Positions 18,785 to 27,717 of a stretch of DNA of 64,000 bases are shown here, piece after piece. The notes under the pieces are model-generated. The model was not told the DNA's origin. It ran no database searches and was given only the letters and a program-made list of their open reading frames with translations. A program made the translations under genes and the position numbers. The number at the start of each line of letters is the position of its first letter. Position 1 is the first letter of the stretch. Source of the DNA: Roseobacter sp. (lineage in GTDB: Bacteria > Pseudomonadota > Alphaproteobacteria > Rhodobacterales > Rhodobacteraceae); the NCBI GenBank assembly GCA_015665415.1, contig JADFAE010000014.1:1-64000 (forward strand), written 5' to 3'.

Positions 18785-18840
18785 TTGCTCTCCTCCGGGT
18801 AATATTATTGCCTAGGGACAAGGTTTGCCGCAACGCCGCA

Positions 18841-19737
18841 TCAAGTCAAGGCCTCCAGACGGGCCACCTCGTCGCGGATCCCCTTTGTGAGCGCCCTGGC
18901 AAACCGGTTGAGCCGCTCGCTGCGCTGATCTCCCTGGTGGCGAACCAGATAGAAACTGCGGGTCAGGCTGATCTGATCCGTCAACACCTTGCGCAAGACC
19001 CGATGCGCAGGCAGCGAGAAATCATGCGCCACGCAGAGCGCCGTGCCCTGGGCTGCCAGCTTGATCTGCACCGAGACCGAATTGGAGGCCAGTGCCACAC
19101 GCTCTACCCCGAGATTGCTGATGTAATCCAGCTCGCGGTCAAAAATCATGTCCGGGATATATCCGATCATCTTGTGACCTTTGAGGTCCTCCAGCTTTTC
19201 GATCGGCGGGTGTTGGCGCAGATAGTGGTGGGATCCAACCATGTGCAGCTTGTAGTCGGTGAGTTTCTGCACCAGCAGCTGCCCGGCAGTGGGGGCACTC
19301 ACAGTGATGGCCATATCGGCCTCTCGGCGGCTGAGGTTGATCACCCGCGGCAGGGCAACAATTTGAATATCGAGATCCGGATGGTCCTCGCAAATTTGAG
19401 CGCAGACCTGGGGCAGGATGTAATTGGCGCTGCCATCGGGCGCGCCAATGCGGATCTGTCCCGACAGGGTGTCGCTGGGCCCTGTCAGCGCCTCGGCACC
19501 GGCCCGCATCGCCTGTTCCGCGGCCTCAGCATGGACCAACAGCCGGTCTCCCGGCGCGCTCAGGGCATAGCCCTGCGGGGATTTGACAAAAAGCGGAGTT
19601 TCCAATGCCGCTTCAAACCGGGCAATGCGTCGACCCACTGTGGCAGGATCCATCTTTAGAATGCGCCCCGCGCCTGACAGGCTCGTTTCGCGGGCCACTG
19701 CCAAAAACACTTTCATATCATCCCATTGCGCATCCAT
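18841..19737 (-). CDS. LysR-family regulator, divergent from mmsA
   Basis: 298 residues from ATG 19737 (AAGGGA seven bases upstream). Winged helix at residues 4-62 (WDDMKVFLAVARETSLSGAG, DPATVGRRIARFEAAL), then an effector domain with GAPDGSANYILPQV. The HTH recognition helix ATVGRRIARFE resembles GcvA/AmpR-like LysR members that lack the usual SQSAVSRQI. Divergent from mmsA across 145 bases with a small palindrome, so it may control mmsA; the effector is unknown. Confidence 0.87.
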   Translation of the reverse strand: MDAQWDDMKVFLAVARETSLSGAGRILKMDPATVGRRIARFEAALETPLFVKSPQGYALSAPGDRLLVHAEAAEQAMRAGAEALTGPSDTLSGQIRIGAPDGSANYILPQVCAQICEDHPDLDIQIVALPRVINLSRREADMAITVSAPTAGQLLVQKLTDYKLHMVGSHHYLRQHPPIEKLEDLKGHKMIGYIPDMIFDRELDYISNLGVERVALASNSVSVQIKLAAQGTALCVAHDFSLPAHRVLRKVLTDQISLTRSFYLVRHQGDQRSERLNRFARALTKGIRDEVARLEALT

Positions 19738-19786
19738 CCGACCGATCCCTTTTGCCCACCGCACAGCTTTCACGATGCGTTCACCA

Positions 19787-19802
19787 TTTGCGTTCCTGCA
19801 AA
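19787..19802. promoter_or_regulatory. Palindrome TTTGC-N6-GCAAA before mmsA
   Basis: A perfect short dyad midway between the LysR and mmsA start codons. It is a plausible regulator site for both genes, but dyads this short also arise by chance. Confidence 0.35.
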
Positions 19803-19882
19803 CCCTGTTTGAAATCTTTCCTCTTTTCCACCTCTTTTTGCAAGACTAAGCTTTGGGCAAGTGATCCAGAGGAGGTTTTCTG

Positions 19883-21382
19883 ATGCAAGAGCTCACCCAT
19901 TACATCAACGGCGAACACGTCACCGGCACATCCGGCCGCTTCTCCGATGTCTTCAACCCCGCCACTGGCGAAGTGCAGGCAAAATGCCCGCTGGCCAGCA
20001 AGGAAGAAATGGCCCATGCCGTGGCCGTGGCCGCCAAGGCCCAGCCTGCTTGGGAAAAGGTCAACCCCCAGCGTCGCGCCCGGGTGATGATGAAATTCGT
20101 CGACCTGCTGAACCGCGACATGGATAAGCTGGCCGAAGCGCTGTCGCGCGAGCACGGCAAGACCTTCCCCGACGCCAAAGGCGACATCCAACGTGGTCTG
20201 GAAGTTGTGGAATATTGCATCGGCGCGCCACAGATGCTGAAAGGTGAATTCACCGACAGCGCCGGCCCCGGCATCGACATGTATTCCATGCGTCAGGCCT
20301 TGGGTGTGACCGCGGGCATCACCCCGTTCAACTTCCCGGCGATGATCCCGATGTGGATGTTTGCCCCAGCCATCGTCTGTGGCAACGCCTTTATCCTGAA
20401 GCCCTCTGAGCGCGACCCTTCGGTGCCTCTGATGCTGGCGGAACTGCTGGAAGAAGCAGGCCTGCCCAAAGGCATCATCCAGGTGGTGAACGGCGACAAG
20501 GAAGCGGTTGATGCGATCCTGTTCGACGACACCATCCAGTCGGTTGGCTTTGTCGGCTCCACCCCAATCGCCGAATATATCTACGGCACAGGCTGTGCCC
20601 AGGGTAAGCGCGTTCAGTGCTTTGGTGGCGCCAAGAACCACATGATCATCATGCCCGATGCGGATCTCGACCAGGCGGCTGACGCCCTGATCGGGGCTGG
20701 CTACGGTGCGGCAGGCGAACGCTGCATGGCAATCTCGGTTGCGGTTCCTGTTGGCAAGGAGACTGCCGACAAGCTGATCGAAAAGCTGATCCCCCGCGTC
20801 GAGACCCTCAAGGTTGGTCCCTACACCGCCGGTGACGATGTTGACTATGGTCCGGTTGTGACCGCAGCCGCCAAAGCCAATATCGAACGTCTGGTGCAGA
20901 CCGGTGTTGATCAAGGAGCGGATCTGGTTGTTGATGGCCGTGACTTCAAACTGCAGGGCTATGAGGATGGTTTCTTTGTCGGCCCAAGCCTGTTTGACAA
21001 TGTCACCACCGACATGGACATCTACAAGCAAGAGATCTTTGGCCCGGTTCTGTCGACCGTACGCGCAGAGACCTATGAAGAAGCGCTGTCCTACGCGATG
21101 GATCACGAATATGGCAACGGCACCGCGATCTATACCCGCGATGGCGACACTGCCCGTGATTTTGCCAACCGCATCAACATCGGCATGATCGGCATCAACG
21201 TGCCAATCCCCGTGCCACTGGCCTATCACACCTTTGGTGGTTGGAAAAAATCCGCCTTTGGCGATTTGAACCAGCACGGCCCCGATGCCTTCAAGTTCTA
21301 CACCCGCACAAAAACCATCACCTCGCGCTGGCCCTCGGGCATCCGCGAAGGCGGTGAGTTCAACTTCAAGGCAATGGACTAA
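19883..21382 (+). CDS. mmsA: Methylmalonate-semialdehyde dehydrogenase (CoA-acylating)
   Basis: 499 residues. Aldehyde dehydrogenase fold with ITPFNFPAMIPMWMFAPAI, the Rossmann GFVGSTPIAEYIY, and the catalytic cysteine Cys281 in GAAGERCMAIS. The CoA-acylating branch (MmsA) is recognised by the PFNFPAMIPMWM motif and by QCFGGAKNHMIIMPDAD. It converts methylmalonate semialdehyde to propionyl-CoA in valine and myo-inositol breakdown. GAGGAGG lies nine bases before the ATG. Monocistronic, with its own terminator. Confidence 0.95.
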   Translation: MQELTHYINGEHVTGTSGRFSDVFNPATGEVQAKCPLASKEEMAHAVAVAAKAQPAWEKVNPQRRARVMMKFVDLLNRDMDKLAEALSREHGKTFPDAKGDIQRGLEVVEYCIGAPQMLKGEFTDSAGPGIDMYSMRQALGVTAGITPFNFPAMIPMWMFAPAIVCGNAFILKPSERDPSVPLMLAELLEEAGLPKGIIQVVNGDKEAVDAILFDDTIQSVGFVGSTPIAEYIYGTGCAQGKRVQCFGGAKNHMIIMPDADLDQAADALIGAGYGAAGERCMAISVAVPVGKETADKLIEKLIPRVETLKVGPYTAGDDVDYGPVVTAAAKANIERLVQTGVDQGADLVVDGRDFKLQGYEDGFFVGPSLFDNVTTDMDIYKQEIFGPVLSTVRAETYEEALSYAMDHEYGNGTAIYTRDGDTARDFANRINIGMIGINVPIPVPLAYHTFGGWKKSAFGDLNQHGPDAFKFYTRTKTITSRWPSGIREGGEFNFKAMD

Positions 21383-21409
21383 CCTCCTGCTGCGACGTGA
21401 CGAACAAGA

Positions 21410-21437
21410 AGAGCCCCGATGCATTTCGGGGCTCTTT
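21410..21437 (+). terminator. Rho-independent terminator after mmsA
   Basis: AGAGCCCCG (21410-21418) with CGGGGCTCT (21427-21435), 8-nt loop, T-rich tail, 28 bases after the stop codon. Confidence 0.8.
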
Positions 21438-21601
21438 CTGTTTGGATTTTGGCACCGGTGCAGGGACAAATCTCATTGGCAAAATTCAGCGCAAACCCGA
21501 CCTGATACGCAAATGTGATGCGGCAGGGGCTTTCATCCCCGACGCAAAGGCACCTATGTGTGGAAACAAATTCGCTTTCTCTCATTCGTGGGGCTTTCCT
21601 G

Positions 21602-22201
21602 ATGACATCAAAGCTGATCACCCGTCGCGCCGCCCTGATGGGATTGGGGGCGAGCCTTGCCAGCCCCCCCCTGTTGCGGGCGCAATCCTCAGACGCCTTT
21701 CCCCAGAGTGAAGAGGCGATCTCGGATCAGCCCGCCGTTCAGCGCAATATATCCTCCTTCAGACAACAGAAATGGCAGGATCATTTTGACGCATTGGGGG
21801 TCGGCTGCCTGCTGGCTGACGTGGCCTCGCGAGCGGTCCATTACTGGGGGGAGGATGGCGAAACCTATCGGCTGTACCCGTCTTCGGTTCCAATGTCGGA
21901 AGAGCTGACCAAACGTGGCTACACAGAGGTGGTCCGCAAGGCCAAGAACCCCAGGTGGACGCCAACCGCCTCGATGCGCGAACGTGACCCAAGCCTGCCG
22001 CAACGTCTGGAGGGGGGAGCCGGCAACCCCTTGGGCACCCGTGGGATGTACCTCAGTTGGCCCGCCTATCTGGTGCATGGCACCCATGATACCCGCAAGA
22101 TTGGTCGGCAAAGCTCATCGGGCTGTATCGGGCTATACAATCAGCATGTCGAGCAGCTGTATGAGCTGGTCAAAATCGGCACCAAGGTCCGGATCCTCTG
22201 A
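21602..22201 (+). CDS. Tat-exported L,D-transpeptidase (YkuD domain)
   Basis: 199 residues from ATG 21602. The N-terminus TRRAALMGLGASLASPPLLRAQ (twin Arg then a hydrophobic stretch) is a Tat signal. The YkuD catalytic region includes HGTHDTRKIG followed by SSSGCIGLYNQHV, with catalytic Cys175 in SGCIGL. Such enzymes form 3-3 peptidoglycan cross-links or attach lipoproteins in the periplasm. The upstream in-frame extension to 21515 is unlike a signal sequence and is excluded. Confidence 0.9.
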   Translation: MTSKLITRRAALMGLGASLASPPLLRAQSSDAFPQSEEAISDQPAVQRNISSFRQQKWQDHFDALGVGCLLADVASRAVHYWGEDGETYRLYPSSVPMSEELTKRGYTEVVRKAKNPRWTPTASMRERDPSLPQRLEGGAGNPLGTRGMYLSWPAYLVHGTHDTRKIGRQSSSGCIGLYNQHVEQLYELVKIGTKVRIL

Positions 22202-22244
22202 TTAAAGTCAACACCGCCCTCAGAGCAGAGGGCACAGCACAGGT

Positions 22245-22272
22245 AACAAAGGCCCCGGCACGATCGGGGCCT
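22245..22272 (-). terminator. Terminator of the glycosyltransferase remnant
   Basis: AGGCCCCG/CGGGGCCT stem (22250-22257 with 22265-22272) with a TTTGTT tail on the minus strand. It lies just past the end of the remnant at 22299. Confidence 0.6.
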
Positions 22273-22298
22273 GCAACCTTGATTGAGGTTTGATTGCG

Positions 22299-22622
22299 CT
22301 ATGCCGGCGGCTTCAACATCAGATGCTTTGGTTTGTCACCCGCATCATGACGCACGATCGCCATCTCCATCAAGTCTTCGAAATCGCGGACATATTTCTC
22401 TGAATCATAGAGCGGCTTTGTCATGAGATTGTCCTGCAACTTCTGGCGTATTTCAGCCAAAGCAGCGGGATCCGTCGCAAGCTTGAGCGCCAGGGCCTTG
22501 TAGTCTTCGACCGTCTCCACAGAGAGCTCGGAGCAACCAATCGCACAGACGATGGATGAGCAAACCCGGGCTGCAAATTGGCTCCCGGCTTTTGTCACAA
22601 TGGGCAATCCAACTCTGGGCAC
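22299..22622 (-). pseudogene. C-terminal remnant of an O-GlcNAc-transferase-like (TPR/GT41) glycosyltransferase
   Basis: About 100 residues read VGLPIVTKAGSQFAARVCSS, then SELSVETVEDYKALALKLATDP and LAEIRQKLQDN. This is the end of the GT41/SPINDLY catalytic domain, where a GxPVLT-G-xFASRV pattern and a DYxxLAxxLAxDxxxLxxLR helix end the fold. The preceding 400 or more residues with the nucleotide-sugar site and TPRs are absent; the sequence upstream of 22622 does not match the family. A truncated relic with its own terminator; translation is doubtful. Confidence 0.75.
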
Positions 22623-23538
22623 AAACCCGCTTTGGCCGCTAACGTAAGATTGCTTTGAAGGGGAGCGCCAATTACCTGAGCGTTGTAGCCGACCATATTT
22701 CCCCTTTTAGGGGTATTTAATGCGGTAGAAAAGCTAGGAAGGCATTGTCGTTCAAAACGACCTAATCGCTCGAACCAAGACAACAGTCGATTTTGCGACA
22801 CTTTGCCTTTCAAACTCCCCTCCTCTACTACAGCCCTTAAAAATGCGCCTCCCGGGCCCGAGGTGTCCGGCAAGGTTCATTTCTCGACTTTCGAACTAGG
22901 AACTAGACCGCGCTGAGGCGCTCCCGTTCCTAGAAAAGGATTCTGCTATTGATGGCAATCTCTTGATGAATTTGGCAAGGCTGAACCGCGCCGCGAACTA
23001 GGAACAGATTTTGGCAGTGTGAAAGGGGTACTCTCCCCCCTGCCCTGCAGCACCAAATAGACCAGTAGGTCTGCAAATTTAGGAATGCCGCCGTTCTGGG
23101 GCGCAATCGGATCAGAACCACTGAGATGCAATACGCCAAACCCTCGTTCGCTACGGCAGCAAAGATACAGGCCGTGCGAACTCACACATTGCGGACTTTG
23201 CTGCCTTTTGCTGATGCGGCCATTGCTGGCGCCGCAATTGTTTGCAGGTGCGGCAGTATTCTTTTCGAACCGTTGTTTCGCCGCACCCGAGGTGCAAAAC
23301 AGCCATTGTAGCCAGACTGAGGCACGTCTAAAATCGTCCTTATACTTGCCAGCCGTCATTTACTTTGGTGCCATAACCTGTCCTAGGCAGAATAGAGTTA
23401 GGGCAATAAAGACCGCATGAATTTGCGGCGCATCGAGTATTCTGTATTGGTTCTTTTCTCGTAGCTTAAGCGTGACCTTGCCATCACTATTCAAGCAACC
23501 TCAGGAGTAGCACTGGTCCAAGGCTCAAGTAGGATTCT
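22623..23538. other. 916-base stretch with no recognisable gene
   Basis: Frames on both strands are short, overlapping and rich in Cys/Arg/Pro, with no motif. Segments around 23160-23260 (CGGACTTTGCTGCC and similar) resemble fragments seen again near 28010-28090 and 35390-35480, suggesting degraded repeated material. It follows a truncated gene and probably marks an old insertion/deletion junction. Confidence 0.4.
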
Positions 23539-23955
23539 TTATGCGGGTGTATGAAAGTATTTTTCTCGCACTTGATCATAAAGCCAATTGAAAATCATCG
23601 CATAGAGGAAGAAGAACACCACAGCGCCAATATCCCAAACCAAAACTTGCAGAAAGCTCTCCTGCAATGCCCACATAAGCAACGGGAAACTCGTTATCAC
23701 CATACCGGCCTCAAAGCCGATCCCGTGCAGCAGTCGGGTCAAAAAGGACCGGGCAATACGATTTTCGCCAAACGCTAGATCAAAACCCCAATTGTATAGA
23801 AAATTCCAGATCATCGCGATCAGGGTCATTGCAACAGCCAGGCCAGCCATTGTTTCGGCTCCCCGGTTGGTGAAATACATCGAGATCGGAATGAAGATGA
23901 TCAAGGCAAGGATCTCAAACAAGATCATGTGCAAAATGCGTTCTTTTATAGTCAT
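23539..23955 (-). CDS. PACE-family (AceI-like) efflux transporter
   Basis: 138 residues with four membrane segments arranged as two BTP (bacterial transmembrane pair) repeats: residues 10-30 and 36-60, then 78-100 and 105-130. NRGAETMAGLAVAMTLIAM followed by WNFLYNWGFDLAFG in the first pair and WALQESFLQVL, then FNWLYDQVREKYF in the second, are the PACE pattern, including the conserved acidic residue in helix 1-2 and WNxxYNxxFD. PACE pumps export chlorhexidine and short polyamines by proton antiport. ATG 23955. No LysR partner is adjacent, unlike many PACE loci. Confidence 0.88.
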   Translation of the reverse strand: MTIKERILHMILFEILALIIFIPISMYFTNRGAETMAGLAVAMTLIAMIWNFLYNWGFDLAFGENRIARSFLTRLLHGIGFEAGMVITSFPLLMWALQESFLQVLVWDIGAVVFFFLYAMIFNWLYDQVREKYFHTPA

Positions 23956-24037
23956 ATTGAGCTTCGATACCTGAAGATTGCGCAGCTTGGGGATTCCGGA
24001 GCGGTGTCAGGACCGCTCCGGCAGGGACGAACCGGAC

Positions 24038-24937
24038 TTAACCGCGCGGCCAGCTGGCGATGTGATCCTCAAGGGACGTCAGCTGCACCCCAAAAGTGGA
24101 TTCCACATCAGTTGTGTTCACTTCCATATCGGTGGCATCCATCTTGGCCAGGGCTCCGTACAGATCGCCAAGGGCAAAGCCAACACCGGGATTGTTGAAG
24201 GCTTCTCCGACACGCTGGCCGAGCTCTGGAGCTGTGATCGGGGCAAAGTCCACGTCCTTGCCGACCCAACCTGAAAGTTTCCCGGCCAGTTCCGACCCCG
24301 TAAGCGCGCCGGGGGTGCCGATTTCGTAGGCCTTGCCAGCCAAATCCGGGCGCGACAGGGCCGCGGCGGCAATCTTGGCCTGATCCAGATGCGAGGTCCA
24401 CTGGAACTTCAGCGTTGCCGGAACGGGCGGGTAGTCCAAAACCGCGTCGCTCTGCAGTCTGGGGGTCAGGAAGGGCGCCATCAGGTTTTCCAGATAGACC
24501 GCTGGCTGCAATGCAATCGCCGGAATGCCACAGCCAAGGATTGCCCCCAGACCTGCGGTGCCGCCGTCGATGACCGTCGAGTTTGGATAGCGATCTCCAG
24601 CTGGGCCGCTGGTAGTATAGACGACCAGAGGCAGCGAAACCCGGTGGGCCGCATTGATGAACGCGGTAAGCCAGGTGATCGGATCTTCGGGGTTATGCGG
24701 CATCGGCAAGTGCAAAAAGGCCGCGTCTACGCCCTCCAGCGCGGCGGCGATGGCGTTTTCATCGGTCAGGTCTGCGGCCATCGGGGTGGCTTCGGGGTGC
24801 AGCTTGGCAATGGTCGCGGTGTCACGCCCAATGGCACGCACGTTCAGGCCGCGTGCCAAAGCCTGGGTGACGACAGGTCCGCCCTGGGCTCCGGTGGCGC
24901 CAAAGATGGCAACAGTCTGTTGTTTCTGGTCGGTCAT
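24038..24937 (-). CDS. NmrA-like NAD(P)-binding oxidoreductase
   Basis: 299 residues. N-terminal Rossmann motif AIFGATGAQGGPVVTQAL (GxxGxxG) followed by VRAIGRD; no YxxxK catalytic pair typical of SDR enzymes is evident. This fits the NmrA/HSCARG or quinone-reductase-2-like atypical SDRs that sense NAD(P) or reduce quinones. HxlR-family regulators often control such genes, and this one shares a promoter block with the HxlR locus 1.3 kb away (24967-25019 and 26243-26295). Confidence 0.85.
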   Translation of the reverse strand: MTDQKQQTVAIFGATGAQGGPVVTQALARGLNVRAIGRDTATIAKLHPEATPMAADLTDENAIAAALEGVDAAFLHLPMPHNPEDPITWLTAFINAAHRVSLPLVVYTTSGPAGDRYPNSTVIDGGTAGLGAILGCGIPAIALQPAVYLENLMAPFLTPRLQSDAVLDYPPVPATLKFQWTSHLDQAKIAAAALSRPDLAGKAYEIGTPGALTGSELAGKLSGWVGKDVDFAPITAPELGQRVGEAFNNPGVGFALGDLYGALAKMDATDMEVNTTDVESTFGVQLTSLEDHIASWPRG

Positions 24938-24966
24938 GATGTCTACTCCTGATGTGTTCTGAGAAA

Positions 24967-25019
24967 GATATAGGAGCCCTCAAAACAGCTATCTACATGC
25001 AAATAAGTGAGCTACTTAC
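24967..25019. promoter_or_regulatory. Promoter/operator block shared with the HxlR locus (copy 1)
   Basis: GATATAG at 24967, then TCTACATGCAAATAAGTGAG at 24992, with GCTACTTAC to 25019. The block at 26243-26295 shows the same elements at the same distance (25 bases between GATATAG and TCTACATGCAA), including AAGTGnGCTnCTnAC. Read toward the NmrA-like gene it contains CTATATC near the expected -10. Binding by the HxlR regulator is inferred. Confidence 0.7.
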
Positions 25020-25181
25020 AAACTTGTTATCCCCGTGCTTTACGAAGATTATCAGATTTTATTGTTTAAATACAAAGATATACCTGAATGCAATCAGGCC
25101 CGCGCCAGTTTCCACCAACAAGGGCCTGAAAAATAAATTCGCTTTTTTGAGCCCCGTGCCTTTTGGCTGGGCGCATCAAAG

Positions 25182-26213
25182 TCAGTGCTTGTGGAAATAC
25201 GCCAGATTCGAGGTCATGACCTCGACGTGGCTGCGCATCGCCGCGTCAAAACGACGGTCTTCACCATATTTGGGGCGCAGTGTTTCAATTGCCTGTTCTG
25301 CAACGGCATCATGGAATGCGTTCACCCAAACCAGGACATCTGTCGCCGGATTGATGAACTGCTCAAATTTGATCTGCCCCAAGGCGGCACCGGTCGCATT
25401 GCGAACGTCAGCCACCAGTTCCAGGTGTTTGTCGATATCTGCACGCGAACCGACGTTACCGTGACCGGCATTCAAAAAGTCCCATTCCAGGGTTTTGACA
25501 TAGCGCAAGGTCTCTTCCATTGGGGCAATGTCCAGCAGACCGACAAAACGGAAGTAGGGCAGGAAATCTTCGGGTTCGACCGTATCCAGATAGTGCAGAA
25601 CGCGCTCCTGTTCGAGCAGGAACAGGGTGTTGTCGATGCTGTGCGTATCAGCAGTACCTTCGACATAGACTGTCAGCCCTTCAAAGGAGAAAGACCCGGG
25701 ATCGTTTTCGACCACATCGGTGGGAACTGGGATGACATTGCCGTATTTCTCAACCTGGCTGGCGACGGCAGCGGGTGCGATAATCCGCAGATCAGCGCCC
25801 TTGGCAGCGGCTGCATCAACAAAAAGCTGTGCGTCCCCCAGGTGATCGAGGTGATAGTGTGAATAGACCAGGTCGGTCACTGGCAGATCGGTGATCGAAC
25901 TGATGGCGTCAAGAACGCCCTGACCATAGCCGTAGGACAGCGGATCAAAGACCAGAACGCCTGCGTCGCCGACATAGACAGTTGCGTTATGGGTGCTGAC
26001 CGACACCATATAGGTGCGGTCGGTCAGTTGCTGCACAACGAAGGGCTCAGTATAGCGCCGCATCGCCAGGTTTTCTACATATTGACCGGGCTGCAACTTG
26101 CTGCTGGTCTCAGCATGCGACAAAGACGGCGTCGTAAGTAGCGTAGCGGCGGTCAGAACCGCGAAAGAGGTTGCGCCCAAGAGCGCCCGGGTTTGCGAAA
26201 AGAGACGTGGCAT
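25182..26213 (-). CDS. Exported metallo-beta-lactamase-fold hydrolase
   Basis: 343 residues from ATG 26213, which has AGGAGA seven bases upstream. The first 34 residues are a Sec signal peptide (basic LFSQTR region, hydrophobic core, SLSHAE cleavage site). The MBL zinc motif is SHYHLDHLGDAQLF near residue 115, with GTADTHSIDNT and LNAGHGNVG supplying further metal-site histidines. Substrate unknown; periplasmic location is inferred. Divergent from hxlR with 101 bases between. Confidence 0.86.
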   Translation of the reverse strand: MPRLFSQTRALLGATSFAVLTAATLLTTPSLSHAETSSKLQPGQYVENLAMRRYTEPFVVQQLTDRTYMVSVSTHNATVYVGDAGVLVFDPLSYGYGQGVLDAISSITDLPVTDLVYSHYHLDHLGDAQLFVDAAAAKGADLRIIAPAAVASQVEKYGNVIPVPTDVVENDPGSFSFEGLTVYVEGTADTHSIDNTLFLLEQERVLHYLDTVEPEDFLPYFRFVGLLDIAPMEETLRYVKTLEWDFLNAGHGNVGSRADIDKHLELVADVRNATGAALGQIKFEQFINPATDVLVWVNAFHDAVAEQAIETLRPKYGEDRRFDAAMRSHVEVMTSNLAYFHKH

Positions 26214-26242
26214 TTTTATTCTCCTGATTGTCATGAGAATCG

Positions 26243-26295
26243 GATATAGTTACCTGAAGAACATCTCTCTACATGCAAGAAAGTGTGCTGCTAAC
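26243..26295. promoter_or_regulatory. Promoter/operator block shared with the NmrA-like gene (copy 2)
   Basis: GATATAG at 26243 and TCTACATGCAAGAAAGTGTG from 26268, ending GCTGCTAAC. It lies between the exported MBL gene and hxlR and matches the block at 24967-25019 in content and spacing. It probably serves the MBL gene as promoter and both genes as operator. Confidence 0.7.
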
Positions 26296-26314
26296 ATGAA
26301 TGTAAGGACGTAAA

Positions 26315-26659
26315 ATGACCGCAGAAAAAATGGCTGCAGAAATGAATCTCGGACCTGTTGACCGTTGCCCAGTGGAAACCACAGTCGAGATTATTGGCGG
26401 CAAGTGGAAGACGGTTTTGATGTATCATTTGGTTTCGGGCGAAAAGCGCTATTCGGAACTGCAACGGCTCGCCCCGCAGGCCTCGGACCGTATGCTCTCG
26501 CGGTCGTTGAAGGAATTGGAAGAAGACGGGCTGGTGCGGCGTCAAGTCTTTGCTGAAGTCCCGGTTCGGGTAGAATACAGTCTGACCCAAGATGGTGAAA
26601 CGCTTGTCCCGATCTTGAACGCGATGGGAGAATGGGGCAGCAATCGAACAAATCGCTAG
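26315..26659 (+). CDS. HxlR-family redox-responsive regulator
   Basis: 114 residues. The HxlR winged-helix signature is clear: CPVETTVEIIGGKWKTVLMYHL followed by FSELxxxxPxAS-type RYSELQRLAPQASDRMLSRSL, and a wing VRRQVFAEVPVRVEYSLT. Cys18, just before PVE, is the conserved redox or electrophile-sensing cysteine of this family. The divergent MBL and nearby NmrA-like genes carry the shared promoter block and are the likely regulon. Confidence 0.93.
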   Translation: MTAEKMAAEMNLGPVDRCPVETTVEIIGGKWKTVLMYHLVSGEKRYSELQRLAPQASDRMLSRSLKELEEDGLVRRQVFAEVPVRVEYSLTQDGETLVPILNAMGEWGSNRTNR

Positions 26660-27096
26660 TTGTACGTTCTTGTACGAGTCACTTGCTAGAAAACGATTTG
26701 CTTTGAACGAACATCTACGGCTCGACAAAGTTGTTGCAATTGCTTTATGCTAGGTCGGAGTGTTTTGACACTAAGCAAGGCAAGACAGCCGATTTGGTTG
26801 ACCGCTGAAACGTTGATAAATAGGTCTAGTTCTGATCCAGGAAGTCAAAATCCGCAAAGATTCCTGCACCATTGATCAAAGGCCGAGGCATCCGTGACCG
26901 TGACGCACAAGTCATGCAGCATGGCAGCACCTAAAATTTCCGCTCCTGCGGCGTTTCTCCTGCAGTGAGCGCACGCAGCGAGAAAATTCAAGGTACAGGT
27001 TGGGCTTGATCCGAACCACTGCTGCGGCGCGAATGCAGGTCCGGTCCGGAATGGCGTGCGGCACTTGCCGCACGTCAACCTGGCTCAAATGTCAAT
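26660..27096. other. Intergenic stretch after hxlR, no gene recognised
   Basis: About 440 bases holding only short frames without motifs. The left 150 bases are AT-rich; the right part adjoins the integrase pseudogene and may be part of the old integrated element's attachment end, but no direct repeat or tRNA fragment is visible. Confidence 0.4.
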
Positions 27097-27717
27097 TTAC
27101 TCGGCGATGCTCTGCGCATCTTTAAGTTCGACGCCAAGGTATCTGACAGTGCTGTCAACCTTTGTGTATCCGAGCAGCAGTTGAACCGCTCTGAGATTTC
27201 CTGCTTTTCGGTAAGTCTCCGCTGCTTTGGTCCTACGCAGCGAATGGGTGCCATATCCACTAGGTTCCAGCCCAATCGTGGCCACTCAATCCCGCACGAG
27301 CCGGCCATATTAGCGCGTAGAGATATGCGGGCGGTCGTGAAACCGGCTGGGAAACATGAAGCGGCAGCCGATCATTTCCGGCGACTTGATCCACGCGGCA
27401 AAGGTATCCCGCGTGTTTTCAGAGAGTTCGAACTGAACGGGTCGCTTGGTTTTGCTCTGGATCACGGAAACCCTTTCGCGAACGCGACAATCCCTGACCA
27501 GGTCAGTGACGGCCAGTTACACCAAATCGCATCCGCGAAGCTTGCTATCAATTGCCACGTTGAACAGTGCAAGATCGTACAGGTTGCCCGTCAGTTCGAG
27601 CCGCCCTCGGATCGCCCAGACCTGTTTCGGAAACAGTGGTCGTTTCTGGCCGATGATCCGGCCCTTGTTCCAAGCTATTCCTTTCGGGGTGACAGCGGTA
27701 AGTTGGACTCTTGGCAT
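27097..27717 (-). pseudogene. Tyrosine recombinase (phage-type integrase), three in-frame stops
   Basis: One reading frame from ATG 27717 (MPRVQLTAVTPKG) runs to 27097 with no frameshift. It includes NKGRIIGQKRPLFPKQVWAI, then LFNVAIDSKLRGCDLV, QSKTKRPVQFELSENT, YGTHSLRRTKA, NLRAVQLLLGYTKVDSTVRY and ends DAQSIAE. The frame is broken by TAA at 27517-27519, TAA at 27310-27312 and TGA at 27286-27288. The catalytic Arg of HSLRR and Tyr of VRYLG remain, while the LLLGHT histidine has become Tyr. The enzyme is dead; it marks a former integrated element. Confidence 0.9.

Noticed and set aside
19781-21469. Long minus-strand frame of 562 codons opposite mmsA
   Set aside because: Mirror frame of a GC-rich gene; translation is His/Gly-rich without motifs.
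22595-23420. Several frames of 70-137 codons in the gap after the glycosyltransferase relic
   Set aside because: They overlap on both strands, lack ribosome sites and motifs, and lie in worn intergenic sequence.
26845-27078. 77-codon minus-strand frame beside the integrase relic
   Set aside because: Cys/Arg-rich translation with no motif; no ribosome site.
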